Under the pieces are notes generated by a model that saw only the letters and a program-made list of their open reading frames with translations, was not told the DNA's origin and did not search any database. Positions 43,419 through 50,910 of a stretch of 64,000 nucleotides of DNA are shown here, one piece after another. How positions within the stretch are numbered: position 1 is the first letter of the stretch; the number at the start of each line of letters is the position of its first letter. The translations under genes were made by a program, and so were the position numbers. Origin of the DNA: Dyadobacter sp. UC 10 (GTDB taxonomy: Bacteria > Bacteroidota > Bacteroidia > Cytophagales > Spirosomataceae); contig NZ_VSRN01000001.1 in NCBI RefSeq assembly GCF_008369915.1, forward strand, positions 6,630,501-6,694,500. Reading direction: 5' to 3'.

Positions 43419-43981
43419 AAACGCGCTGCGAAATGCTGCTGATAGGCGGTTCGGCCGGAAGCCTGGAAGTACTTTTCAAGCTTTTGCCGCTGCTCAAAGC
43501 CGGTCTCCCGTTTCCCGTCATTTTGGTATTGCACCGGCGCAGCTCCGGCGATTCGTCGCTGACGGGCCTGCTGGCCGGTAAAAGCGTACTTTCCACCTCC
43601 GAGGTGGAAGACAAGGATGAAATCCTCCCGGGTCATATTTACCTCGCCCCTGCCGACTATCACTTGCTAATTGAAAAAGACCGGTCATTTTCACTCGACT
43701 ACTCAGAGAAAATTAACTTCAGCAGGCCCAGTATTGACGTCACATTCGAATCGGCGGCGGGGGTTTACGGAAGTTCACTGACTGCCGCCATCTTGTCGGG
43801 CGCCAACGAAGATGGTACTGCCGGGATTATGGCGGTCAAAAACGCCGGTGGCAGGACTATTGCCCAGCTTCCGGAATCCGCACAGATGCCTTTTATGCCG
43901 CAGCATGCCATTGCCAGTGGTGCGGTCGACGAAATCCTGGATGTGCAGGCAATGGCGCAGTTTTTCAACGGGCTGGAATAA
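43400..43981 (+). CDS. CheB-type protein methylesterase, catalytic domain only
   Basis: A 193-residue CheB catalytic domain lacking the N-terminal receiver of full CheB. The catalytic triad is intact: Ser18 in LLIGGSAGS, His45 in VLHRRSS, and Asp138 in GANEDGTAGI. It would remove methyl esters or deamidate glutamine on a receptor-like partner. Overlap with the CheR-type gene implies they work as a pair. Without its own receiver it must be controlled by another component, possibly the lone receiver two genes before. Confidence 0.9.
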   Translation: MEENPVKTRCEMLLIGGSAGSLEVLFKLLPLLKAGLPFPVILVLHRRSSGDSSLTGLLAGKSVLSTSEVEDKDEILPGHIYLAPADYHLLIEKDRSFSLDYSEKINFSRPSIDVTFESAAGVYGSSLTAAILSGANEDGTAGIMAVKNAGGRTIAQLPESAQMPFMPQHAIASGAVDEILDVQAMAQFFNGLE

Positions 43982-44052
43982 GATTTATAATCGTTGATTT
44001 TTACCATAAAAGGTGTCTTCTGTCATTTTTTTCATCCCCGTTTATGAGGAGA

Positions 44053-44067
44053 TTTGTGTGACACAAA
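44053..44067. promoter_or_regulatory. Inverted repeat TTTGTGT-G-ACACAAA before the DUF983 gene
   Basis: A perfect 7-bp inverted repeat with one central base, 35 bases before the ATG at 44103. The right arm runs into eight A residues. It looks like a dimeric regulator site rather than a terminator, since a hairpin would have a minimal loop and no T tail in the rightward sense. Confidence 0.3.
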
Positions 44068-44102
44068 AAAAACACCACTTCTCATAGATACCCGGACTGA
44101 TC

Positions 44103-44477
44103 ATGGCAAAACACAATAGAATATACAGCGTACTTTTTAACAAATGCCCCAGATGCGGGGAAGGCGATTTTTTCGTGAGCAAAAGCGCTTACGACCTCCG
44201 GAATTTTGAAAAAATGAACAAGTACTGTCCGCACTGCGGCGAAAACCTGGTACCCGAACCCGGTTTTTACCAGGGCGCATTGTACATGAGCTACGCGTTT
44301 TACGTAGCGTTTATGGTCATCGTATTCCTGATCGTCGTAAACCTCTTCGAACAATACCTGGACTATTTCCTCTTCGGCATCATCCCCGTCCTGATCATCC
44401 TCACACCCTGGTTTTACCGGCTGGCAAGAAGAGCCTGGCTGGCGATCTTTATCAAGCCGGCCGCGGGGGAGGTTTAG
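44103..44477 (+). CDS. DUF983 family membrane protein with zinc ribbon
   Basis: A 124-residue protein of the DUF983 family. A four-cysteine zinc ribbon (C15-x2-C18 in KCPRCGEG and C42-x2-C45 in YCPHCGENL) is followed by two transmembrane helices (about 60-80 and 84-102) and a short basic tail. The function of the family is unknown. The 126-base gap before it holds an inverted repeat; it may be a separate unit from the CheB-type gene. Confidence 0.9.
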   Translation: MAKHNRIYSVLFNKCPRCGEGDFFVSKSAYDLRNFEKMNKYCPHCGENLVPEPGFYQGALYMSYAFYVAFMVIVFLIVVNLFEQYLDYFLFGIIPVLIILTPWFYRLARRAWLAIFIKPAAGEV

Positions 44478-44496
44478 TTTTGAATGAATGAATGAG

Positions 44497-44560
44497 TCAT
44501 TGGGTCATTGGGTCATTCGGTCATTGGGTCATTGGGTCATTCGGTCATTGAGTCATTGAG
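44497..44560. repeat. Eight-copy octamer array TCATTSRG
   Basis: Eight end-to-end octamers: TCATTGGG, TCATTGGG, TCATTCGG, repeated once more in the same order, then TCATTGAG twice. The first six show a 24-base super-period. The last octamer begins at 44553 and its TCA is the stop codon (TGA) of the leftward AraC-type gene, so the array reaches into that gene. Confidence 0.9.
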
Positions 44561-45524
44561 TATCTTCCTCCTTCATCCCTTCCTCCTTCATCCCTTCCTC
44601 CTTCATCCCTTCCTCCTTCATCCCTTCCTCCCTCCTCCTTCCCCCCCTAAACTCCTCCGGCGTAGCCCCCGTTTCTTTTTTAAAAAACTTCGTAAAATAA
44701 GAGTTATCTGCAAATTGGAGCTGATCTGAAACCTGGGAAATGGTGAGGGTTTGGTTTGTTAGCAGACGCTTCGCTTCCAGCACGATGCGTGCCCGTACTA
44801 CCTCCCCCGCCTGCACGCCCAGATGTTCCTTACACAGAGCGTTCAAATGATTGGGCGTAATATTCAGCAGGTCTGCATAAGCACCCGGCTTTTTCATGGA
44901 AATGAAATGCCGGTCGACCAGCTTTTGAAATTGTCGGATTACGGGGTTCCTCCACTCGTGTTTGTGTATGCCGGCCAATTTTGCCGACTTTTTAGCATCC
45001 CCGGACACATCATTCCTTGCCACCGTAAAAAGGATTTGCAGCAGCAACACCCGGATCATATCCTTGCGGAATAAAATCTCTCCGTGTTCATGTGTCAAAA
45101 GTTCTTCGAACAGGACGATCACCTTTTCAAAAACCTGCTTACTGAGGCGCAGTACGTTATTTCTGCTATCGCTGCTCAGAAAAGGAAAATAATCCAGGTA
45201 GTCAGATTGCAGCAGGAACGCATTAAAAAAAAACGCTGAGAAATTGACCACGTACCCTTCCGGCTTACCCTCAAAACGCCAGTCGTGCACCTGCCCCGGC
45301 ACCATAAAATACATCTGCCCCGCCTCGACCTGGAAATGGTTGAAATCAATGATATGCGAACCCGCGCCTTCCGTGAAAAGTACCAGATGGTAAAAGCTGT
45401 GCCGATGCGGAAAGACCAGGTTCTGATGCTCTTTGAGATACTCAGAAAACCGGCTGATCATAAAATCCTCCGCCCGGTACTCCGAAAGCGGCCCGATATC
45501 CAGCCGTGGAAAAGAAGAGCGCAT
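44553..45524 (-). CDS. AraC-family regulator with repeat-encoded C-terminal tail
   Basis: A 323-residue AraC-type protein: N-terminal cupin (NLVFPHRHSFYHLVLFTEG to MYFMVPGQVHDWRF) and C-terminal double helix-turn-helix (AYADLLNITPNHLNALCKEHLG and ISQVSDQLQFADNSYFTKFFKKETGATPEEFR). The start is placed at 45524 (MRSSFPRLDIG); the frame is open to 45620 but that part translates purine-rich octamer repeats. After the normal family end the protein runs on for about 26 residues of GMKEE units encoded by a 15-bp tandem array, down to a stop inside another array. The tail is probably a recent extension and may be neutral. Target genes are unknown; it diverges from the S74 protein gene. Confidence 0.86.
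   Translation of the reverse strand: MRSSFPRLDIGPLSEYRAEDFMISRFSEYLKEHQNLVFPHRHSFYHLVLFTEGAGSHIIDFNHFQVEAGQMYFMVPGQVHDWRFEGKPEGYVVNFSAFFFNAFLLQSDYLDYFPFLSSDSRNNVLRLSKQVFEKVIVLFEELLTHEHGEILFRKDMIRVLLLQILFTVARNDVSGDAKKSAKLAGIHKHEWRNPVIRQFQKLVDRHFISMKKPGAYADLLNITPNHLNALCKEHLGVQAGEVVRARIVLEAKRLLTNQTLTISQVSDQLQFADNSYFTKFFKKETGATPEEFRGGRRREEGMKEEGMKEEGMKEEGMKEEDTQ
44565..44624. repeat. Four perfect 15-bp tandem repeats inside the AraC gene
   Basis: TTCCTCCTTCATCCC occurs four times without change at 44565-44624, with partial copies beyond. On the coding strand each copy reads GGGATGAAGGAGGAA and adds G-M-K-E-E. Because the unit is five codons, copy-number change would not shift the frame. Confidence 0.92.
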
Positions 45525-45569
45525 AAAAAAAAGAAAATAGTAACACCCCAAATATAACCCATCCCCCCA

Positions 45570-45662
45570 TTCCTCCGTCTTCCTCCCTTCCTCCCTTCCT
45601 CCGTTCCTCCCTTCCTCCATTCTTCCCTTCCTCCTTCCTCCGTTCCTCCCTTCCCCCCTTCC
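45570..45662. repeat. Polypyrimidine octamer array TTCCTCCN
   Basis: About eleven copies of an 8-base unit TTCCTCC plus C, G or A, with a few variants (TTCTTCCC, TTCCCCCC), fill the region between the AraC gene start and the S74 protein gene. The strand bias is nearly complete (C and T only on the plus strand), a composition that can adopt triplex structure. It lies in the divergent promoter region. Confidence 0.85.
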
Positions 45663-45773
45663 AACATACCGCTAAATCGTTAACACCAGCCGATCAATTA
45701 TCCATTTACTGGTCTACAAATCCAATGTGCATATTCGGTCTGTATAAAATTCAACATTTAAACGTGATTGATT

Positions 45774-47309
45774 ATGAGATCGGGAAATAATCAAAATAAA
45801 CCTGAGGAAAAAGGCACAAGGCCGATCACCAGAAGGTTGTCATTACTGCTTTTGCTGTGGTTTGTTTTCTTTTGGGTTATTATGTGTACAGTTGATGTGC
45901 GGGGGCAGGTGCCGGGGCAATTTAATTTTCAGGGAGTTGCGCGGGACGCAGCAGGTAAGATTCTTGCCTCTAAGCCGATCAGAATCAATGTAGTTATTCG
46001 CTCAACAGACGAACTTGATCCGTATGCATATGAAGAAATACATAGTGTCACAACCAACAACGGAGGGGTGTTCAATATCATAATTGGGAGCATTGGAAAT
46101 CTGGGTTCGCAAGGTAGTCTGCTTGATGCAAAATGGGGATTAAAGTCATATGTACTTCATATTTATTTGGCCCTCAACGAAACTGGACTAGAAGACTACA
46201 TTGATCTCGGAATAACTCCGCTTTTAGCTGTTCCAAGTGCCCTTTTTGCAAACAATGCCGATAATGCCAAAAACGCTGATAACGCAAAGCTGGCTGAGCG
46301 TTTGCAAGGTGATATTCCGATTGTCTTTTCGGGATCGGCAAACAGCCCTGCGTTGAGTAACCCCGGAACAGGTAACAAACTAATCTGGCATCCCCAAAAA
46401 GCTGCTTTTCGGGCTGGAACAATAACCGGAACAATAAATGGGAGCCAATGGCTAGACCCTGAAATTGGCAATAGTTCCTTTGCTTCCGGGATAGATGCAA
46501 GCGCTAAAGGGCCAGTGTCAGTTGCGTTGGGTGAAGGCACAACTGCAAAAGCCAGAAACGGCGTGGCGATCGGATCATTCAATAATGACTCCGACACCCC
46601 GGGAGTAACCGCTGCGGAAACTGATCGAATATTTCAAATTGGAATCGGGAAAAATTATTTGTCTCGCCTGAATGCTTTAACTGTTTTAAGAAATGGCTAT
46701 ATCGGAATCGGTGAAATTTTTTCTACTGTTGAACCAAAATATGTACTCGATATTGGCAGCAGAATTCGAATACGTCACGATGCACTCGGCAGCCATACTG
46801 CAGGCATCTATTTTAACGGAGCGCAAAAAGAAAACGCCGCATTCGTAGGAATGAAGACAAGCAACGATGTGGGACTGTTCATTGGCGACAACTGGCGTTT
46901 TTGGATAAATGACGGGGGCAACGGTTATCTCAATGGAGCACTGATCCAAACCTCCGATCGCCGCCTCAAACGTGACATCTCTCCGCTTTCAAACAGCCTT
47001 TCCAAACTCAGCCATTTGGTCGGCCAGCATTATTTCTGGAAAGACAGCACCAAAAGCCAGCAGCTGCAAACCGGCCTCATTGCCCAGGAAGTGGAGCAAT
47101 ACTTTCCCGAGCTGGTTACTACGGATGAAAAAGGTTTTAAGGCCGTCAACTACATCGGGCTGATCCCGCATTTGATAGAGTCGGTAAAAAGCCTGAAAGC
47201 ACAAACGGAGCTGATCGGCACTATCCGGGCTGAAATGCAAGCCCTGAAAGCTGAACTCAGTAATATTAAAACAGCAGCATCTAACCATTCAAACGAACCT
47301 TCAAAATGA
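45774..47309 (+). CDS. Tail-fibre domain (peptidase S74) secreted protein
   Basis: A 511-residue secreted protein. The ATG at 45774 is preferred over the TTG at 45768. A hydrophobic signal segment (SLLLLLWFVFFWVIMC) is preceded by a long basic N-terminus. The mature part opens with GQFNFQGVARDAAGKILASKPI, common in Bacteroidota surface proteins, passes through repetitive beta-rich sequence (NNADNAKNADNAKLAE; ALGEGTTAKARNGVAIGS, a YadA-like head motif), and ends with an S74 intramolecular chaperone domain marked by SDRRLKRDISPL, GLIAQEVEQYFPELV and a C-terminal coiled coil. Such proteins trimerise and the S74 domain may cleave itself off. The following T9SS gene overlaps its stop by four bases. 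Confidence 0.85.
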   Translation: MRSGNNQNKPEEKGTRPITRRLSLLLLLWFVFFWVIMCTVDVRGQVPGQFNFQGVARDAAGKILASKPIRINVVIRSTDELDPYAYEEIHSVTTNNGGVFNIIIGSIGNLGSQGSLLDAKWGLKSYVLHIYLALNETGLEDYIDLGITPLLAVPSALFANNADNAKNADNAKLAERLQGDIPIVFSGSANSPALSNPGTGNKLIWHPQKAAFRAGTITGTINGSQWLDPEIGNSSFASGIDASAKGPVSVALGEGTTAKARNGVAIGSFNNDSDTPGVTAAETDRIFQIGIGKNYLSRLNALTVLRNGYIGIGEIFSTVEPKYVLDIGSRIRIRHDALGSHTAGIYFNGAQKENAAFVGMKTSNDVGLFIGDNWRFWINDGGNGYLNGALIQTSDRRLKRDISPLSNSLSKLSHLVGQHYFWKDSTKSQQLQTGLIAQEVEQYFPELVTTDEKGFKAVNYIGLIPHLIESVKSLKAQTELIGTIRAEMQALKAELSNIKTAASNHSNEPSK

Positions 47310-48001
47310 AATATATATATCTCACCGTTGGCTCTATTTTGATTTCTCTGTCTTCCTTCGCCCAATCCATTTCCCCCGGCGGTATTTACGCGGCAGCCAA
47401 TGCCGGCCAGTCGGGCGGCGTAAGTCTCGAGTGGGTGCTGGGTGATATCAATGCATTTACAACCCTCTCTACGCTGCCGGTCAAGCTGGTCCGTTTTGAA
47501 GGCATATTAGCAGCCGACGGCTCAGCACGGCTGGAATGGGAAACAGCAGAAGAATACAATAATGCCGGCTTCGAAGTCCAGAAATCAACCGACGCGCGGC
47601 AGTTTGAAAATATCGGCTGGGTAGATGGAGCCGGGGATATAAAAGTAAGCAAGCAATATCAGTTTATTGACAATCAACTGGTTACTACCAGCTACTACCG
47701 GCTGAAACAGGTGGATACGGATGGGCAGTTCTCATTCAGCAAGATCATCCGTGTGATCCCCCCCAACGAAAGCCTCGACCGTTTTACAGCATTCCCAAAT
47801 CCGGTGCAGGACGGAAAAGTAACCGCCTCCCTGCCCGACCGGAGCTTCAAACTCAGCCTTTACGATAAGGCGGGCAGACTGGTGAAACAAATCGCGGAAC
47901 CCGGCGCACAGGAAAGGATGCAGCTGCCCGGAAAAGGTACCTACCTGCTCAGCATCGAGTCCATAGCAGGTAGCAAAACAATCACACTCGTACAACCATA
48001 A
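47306..48001 (+). CDS. T9SS type A sorting-domain secreted protein
   Basis: A 231-residue secreted protein: signal peptide (LTVGSILISLSSFAQS), a beta domain common in T9SS cargo (LPVKLVRFEGILAADGSARLEWETAEEYNNAGFEVQKS to YYRLKQVDTDGQFSFSKI), and a C-terminal sorting domain (FTAFPNPVQDGKVTAS to GTYLLSIESIAGSKTITLVQP) that directs export by the type IX system. No separate enzymatic domain is present. It overlaps the S74 gene by four bases (ATGA), so the two are probably made together and may form a surface assembly. Confidence 0.88.
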   Translation: MKYIYLTVGSILISLSSFAQSISPGGIYAAANAGQSGGVSLEWVLGDINAFTTLSTLPVKLVRFEGILAADGSARLEWETAEEYNNAGFEVQKSTDARQFENIGWVDGAGDIKVSKQYQFIDNQLVTTSYYRLKQVDTDGQFSFSKIIRVIPPNESLDRFTAFPNPVQDGKVTASLPDRSFKLSLYDKAGRLVKQIAEPGAQERMQLPGKGTYLLSIESIAGSKTITLVQP

Positions 48002-48056
48002 AGACCCTCCTCATACCAGCTACATCAAACTTTATTATTACAGAACAAACACAACG

Positions 48057-49052
48057 ATGGAAAAACGACCCCAGGTACTCAATCAAAAGAAACGTAAAAT
48101 GCGATCAACCAGCCTGGTTTGCGCGGCCATGCTCGCAAGCCTGCTCACCACCGCCAGCCTCGGGCAGGGCGTAGGGATCAACACCACCACCCCCGACCCC
48201 AGCGCCGCGCTGGATATCCAGGCGACGAATAAAGGGATATTGATTCCGAAAGTAAGTTTGCAAAACAGCGTTGACAACACCACTGTTCCCAATCCTGCAA
48301 ACGGATTGTTGGTTTATAACACCAACCCGGATGTGATGCTCGGTGTGGGCTTTTACTACAATGCCGCAACCCCTCCGGCTGCGCCTAGCTGGACAAGTTT
48401 AAATGATTTTAAATTGCCGGTAAACAAGTCAATAGGTACGGCCAGCGGCGAGTCGGCATTTAGCATCAGCAATTTCAGCCAGTCGGGATCGTCATCCGCC
48501 ATACAGACTTTCAGTCAAGGCGGTTATGCAATGATAGTAGATGGTAAATTGAAGATTTCAGGAAACGGGCAATCGCCGGGATCGGGGAAGGTTCTGACTA
48601 GTGATAATAATGGAAATGCTACCTGGGAGGGTGGAGCGGCATTTCGGGTAACAGGTGTATTAAAAAATGGCGCTCATATTCTTGCGAAAAATATAACATA
48701 CAAGGTTCCATTTGGTGACGAAGATTATGACCGGACGAACAATTATGATATTCATCTTCAAGGTGCCAGCGATACATTCACAGCGCCCCAGAATGGAATC
48801 TATCATTTCGATTTTCAAGTACAATGGGGAGGCGGGCCTGCTGCCATCGGGCTTTTCCGTTCCTCCGGGGGAGTTGCAGAAAGGATATGCTCAGGCCCCG
48901 GGAATACCATTGGTTATTATGGTACCTCCACAGATGTAATGCTTCAAGCGGGCGACCAAGTTTTTGTAACCTTCACACATGGCAATGAAAGTACTGTTAC
49001 GCTTGGAGAAGACAGTCATTTTACTGGTCGCTTCGTCCAATCTACTAAATAA
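48057..49052 (+). CDS. Secreted protein with C-terminal C1q-like domain
   Basis: A 331-residue secreted protein. After a basic start and a signal segment (LVCAAMLASLLTTASLGQ) comes GVGINTTTPDPSAALDIQATNKGILIP, a motif frequent at the head of Bacteroidota surface fibres. The C-terminal 130 residues look like a C1q/TNF jelly roll: FTAPQNGIYHFDFQVQW, then MLQAGDQVFVTFTHGNES and HFTGRFV at the end. C1q domains trimerise and bind ligands. There is no T9SS sorting domain. A start at the Met15 codon (48099) is also possible. It lies between two T9SS proteins in the same direction. Confidence 0.82.
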   Translation: MEKRPQVLNQKKRKMRSTSLVCAAMLASLLTTASLGQGVGINTTTPDPSAALDIQATNKGILIPKVSLQNSVDNTTVPNPANGLLVYNTNPDVMLGVGFYYNAATPPAAPSWTSLNDFKLPVNKSIGTASGESAFSISNFSQSGSSSAIQTFSQGGYAMIVDGKLKISGNGQSPGSGKVLTSDNNGNATWEGGAAFRVTGVLKNGAHILAKNITYKVPFGDEDYDRTNNYDIHLQGASDTFTAPQNGIYHFDFQVQWGGGPAAIGLFRSSGGVAERICSGPGNTIGYYGTSTDVMLQAGDQVFVTFTHGNESTVTLGEDSHFTGRFVQSTK

Positions 49053-49056
49053 CAAT

Positions 49057-50058
49057 ATGAATATTCGAAACTACATCTCAATCTTCGCACTCTTTTTTGC
49101 GTCTGATCTCCACGCCCAATTTTCCTCCGGCAGCCAGTTTTTCATCGGGGCGAATACGACGGTTTCTATCGATGGTTTGGCACTGCGGCCTACGTTTAAC
49201 AATACCTGGGAAAACAAGACGCTTACCGTGACATCGACTCCGATCGTCGGCTCGCCTACTTCCAGCATCAGCAGGGTTTATGATTTTAATGAGCCCATTG
49301 GCTTCAATGGTACCGTCGGCATCAGCTACACCCCGCAGGAATTGAATGGAAATGAAGAAAGCATGCTGCAAATCGCATACTTCAACCCAACCGAGCAATA
49401 TAAAACTACAAGCGACGGAACGGTAGATCAGGCAGCGCACCACGTTTCCAAATTTTTTAGCGGCTTCAACAATAGCCTGCTCCGTATTACAGCGGTAGCT
49501 GCCGGGAGCACATTACCGGTGAAACTGATTAGCTTTCAGGCAACCAGGCAAGAGCAGCAGGCTTTCCTCACATGGAGTACTTCCGATGAAATCAACAGTG
49601 ACTATTTCGAAGTGCAGCGCAGCCGGGACGGAAAAGTATGGAAGGCACTGGGCGAGGTGAAAGCAGACGGTGATACCAGAACAGGACGAACTTATACTTT
49701 CAATGATGAAACGCCCGATCCATCCCAAAATCTGTACCGCCTGAAAATGGTGGATCAGGACGGCACCTACGCTTACAGCCGGATTGTCAATGTGGATTTC
49801 AGTTTATCAGATGCATTTGTCAGCGTCTACCCTAATCCGGTCTCAGATAAAACAACAGTCCGAGCCATAGGACAGGCGGCTATTCAGCAGGTGCTTTTCA
49901 CTTCTGTCGCCGGAAAATCCATGAAGGCGATCGAAAGTAAAGGGGTGGAAGGCGACACAAAGGAATTTGACTTAACAAGCTTCCCCTCAGGCATCTATAT
50001 TATGAATACCATACTGAAAGACGGCACCAATAATTCTACCAAAATACTTAAGAAGTAG
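49057..50058 (+). CDS. T9SS type A sorting-domain secreted protein
   Basis: A 333-residue secreted protein. The start at 49057, four bases after the previous stop, gives a proper signal peptide (MNIRNYISIFALFFASDLHAQ); the longer frame from 48979 overlaps the C1q-like gene. The N-terminal 150 residues are unassigned and beta-rich, followed by LPVKLISFQATRQEQQAFLTWS to YRLKMVDQDGTYAYSRI, and a sorting domain (VYPNPVSDKTTVRA to GIYIMNTILKDGTNNSTKILKK). It is the last of four same-direction genes and is closed by a terminator. Confidence 0.87.
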   Translation: MNIRNYISIFALFFASDLHAQFSSGSQFFIGANTTVSIDGLALRPTFNNTWENKTLTVTSTPIVGSPTSSISRVYDFNEPIGFNGTVGISYTPQELNGNEESMLQIAYFNPTEQYKTTSDGTVDQAAHHVSKFFSGFNNSLLRITAVAAGSTLPVKLISFQATRQEQQAFLTWSTSDEINSDYFEVQRSRDGKVWKALGEVKADGDTRTGRTYTFNDETPDPSQNLYRLKMVDQDGTYAYSRIVNVDFSLSDAFVSVYPNPVSDKTTVRAIGQAAIQQVLFTSVAGKSMKAIESKGVEGDTKEFDLTSFPSGIYIMNTILKDGTNNSTKILKK

Positions 50059-50081
50059 CCTAATTTAGTCGGCCTGCCAAC

Positions 50082-50118
50082 AAAACACATCCGTTCTTTA
50101 TGAATTGGTGTGTTTTTT
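50082..50118. terminator. Bidirectional terminator between converging genes
   Basis: AAAACACA at 50082-50089 pairs perfectly with TGTGTTTT at 50109-50116, and the right arm continues into TT. The inner segment allows a few more pairs. A-rich and T-rich flanks make it usable from both sides: for the T9SS gene on the left and for the small lipoprotein gene on the right. Confidence 0.7.
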
Positions 50119-50140
50119 GGAATTTATCGGAAATCTTTCC

Positions 50141-50503
50141 TTACTCCTCCTTTTTCGGATTAATGATCCGGTTCAAATCCTCACACATTTTTTTGATCCT
50201 TGCATAACCCGCAGGTGAATTTTGAGATTTGTCGAGGGAGATGTTCAACTCACCGGGAAACACCTCATAGTCGAACTTGGTTTTGTCTTCAAGTACCACC
50301 GTCACTTCCATGTCTCCGTCGGAAATAATGCGGGTCGGGGCAATGTGGCGATTGACAAACCGTTGGACAGCAACACTTTTAGCAGGCTCAAACCGGGCTG
50401 CATACTCGTAAGTGTCGTCACTGTCTGTCACTTTGATATGCAGGTCATTTCCACGATTGCAGGAAAAACATAGCAAGAGTAATGATGCTGATAATAGTTT
50501 CAT
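50141..50503 (-). CDS. Hypothetical lipoprotein (120 residues)
   Basis: A 120-residue predicted lipoprotein (LLLCFSC lipobox, Cys15) with a charged mature part, including VTVVLEDKTKFDYEVFPGELNI and a C-terminal acidic-basic tail NRIINPKKEE. No family is recognised. It stands alone next to the terminator at 50082, with the frameshifted delta-60 gene upstream in the same direction after about 100 bases. Confidence 0.72.
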   Translation of the reverse strand: MKLLSASLLLLCFSCNRGNDLHIKVTDSDDTYEYAARFEPAKSVAVQRFVNRHIAPTRIISDGDMEVTVVLEDKTKFDYEVFPGELNISLDKSQNSPAGYARIKKMCEDLNRIINPKKEE

Positions 50504-50607
50504 GGCTAATAGATGCTTAACAAGGTACTATGCAATATAAGGTACTAGATCGTTATGAGCTTTGTCGACTACACGAACGGTATTATTGCCGGATGAATGT
50601 ATTGCGA

Positions 50608-50910
50608 TTATCTAACTATCAATAGATGCTCTGCCAGGAAAAAACCATTGAAATCAAGCTCGACGACGTACCTGCCATTCGGTAGATTTTGTATGTCGAT
50701 AACCGGGCCAACCTGTAAGTGCCTGATAGTTTTCCCATCAGTTCCCGAGATACGAACACTTTTAAGGTTGCGAAGGTATGCCGCCTTAATAAACAGCAGA
50801 TTGGAGGCGGGATTTGGAAATAAAAAAGCCTGGGTATTTGCCCCAATTAAAAGCACAACACTAATCTTGCTATATGCAAATGTTCCATCCCCGTCCACCA
50901 TTTTAAGCCG
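50608..50910 (-). pseudogene. Detached T9SS sorting domain of the delta-60 protein (after frameshift)
   Basis: These 100 codons continue the preceding gene in another frame. They open with RLKMVDGDGTFAYSKI, which in sister proteins follows SYY directly, and end with a sorting domain (FLFPNPASNLLFIKAA to GRYVVELDFNGFFLAEHLLIVR). The upstream frame ends in SYYPA and a stop because of one extra base in the GGG at 50910-50912 (CCC on the coding strand). Without it the product would be about 613 residues and secreted by T9SS. As read, this part has no start of its own. Confidence 0.8.

Noticed and set aside
45525..45620. N-terminal extension of the AraC regulator (EEGRNGGREEGRK)
   Set aside because: It is the translation of the purine-rich octamer array and precedes the normal cupin start.
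45774..47309. Prophage remnant suggested by the tail-fibre (S74) domain
   Set aside because: No other phage gene is near; S74 domains are common on non-phage surface proteins of Bacteroidota, and the neighbours are T9SS proteins.
48979..49056. Longer start for the T9SS protein overlapping the C1q-like gene
   Set aside because: The added residues destroy the signal peptide position; the ATG at 49057 gives a normal one.
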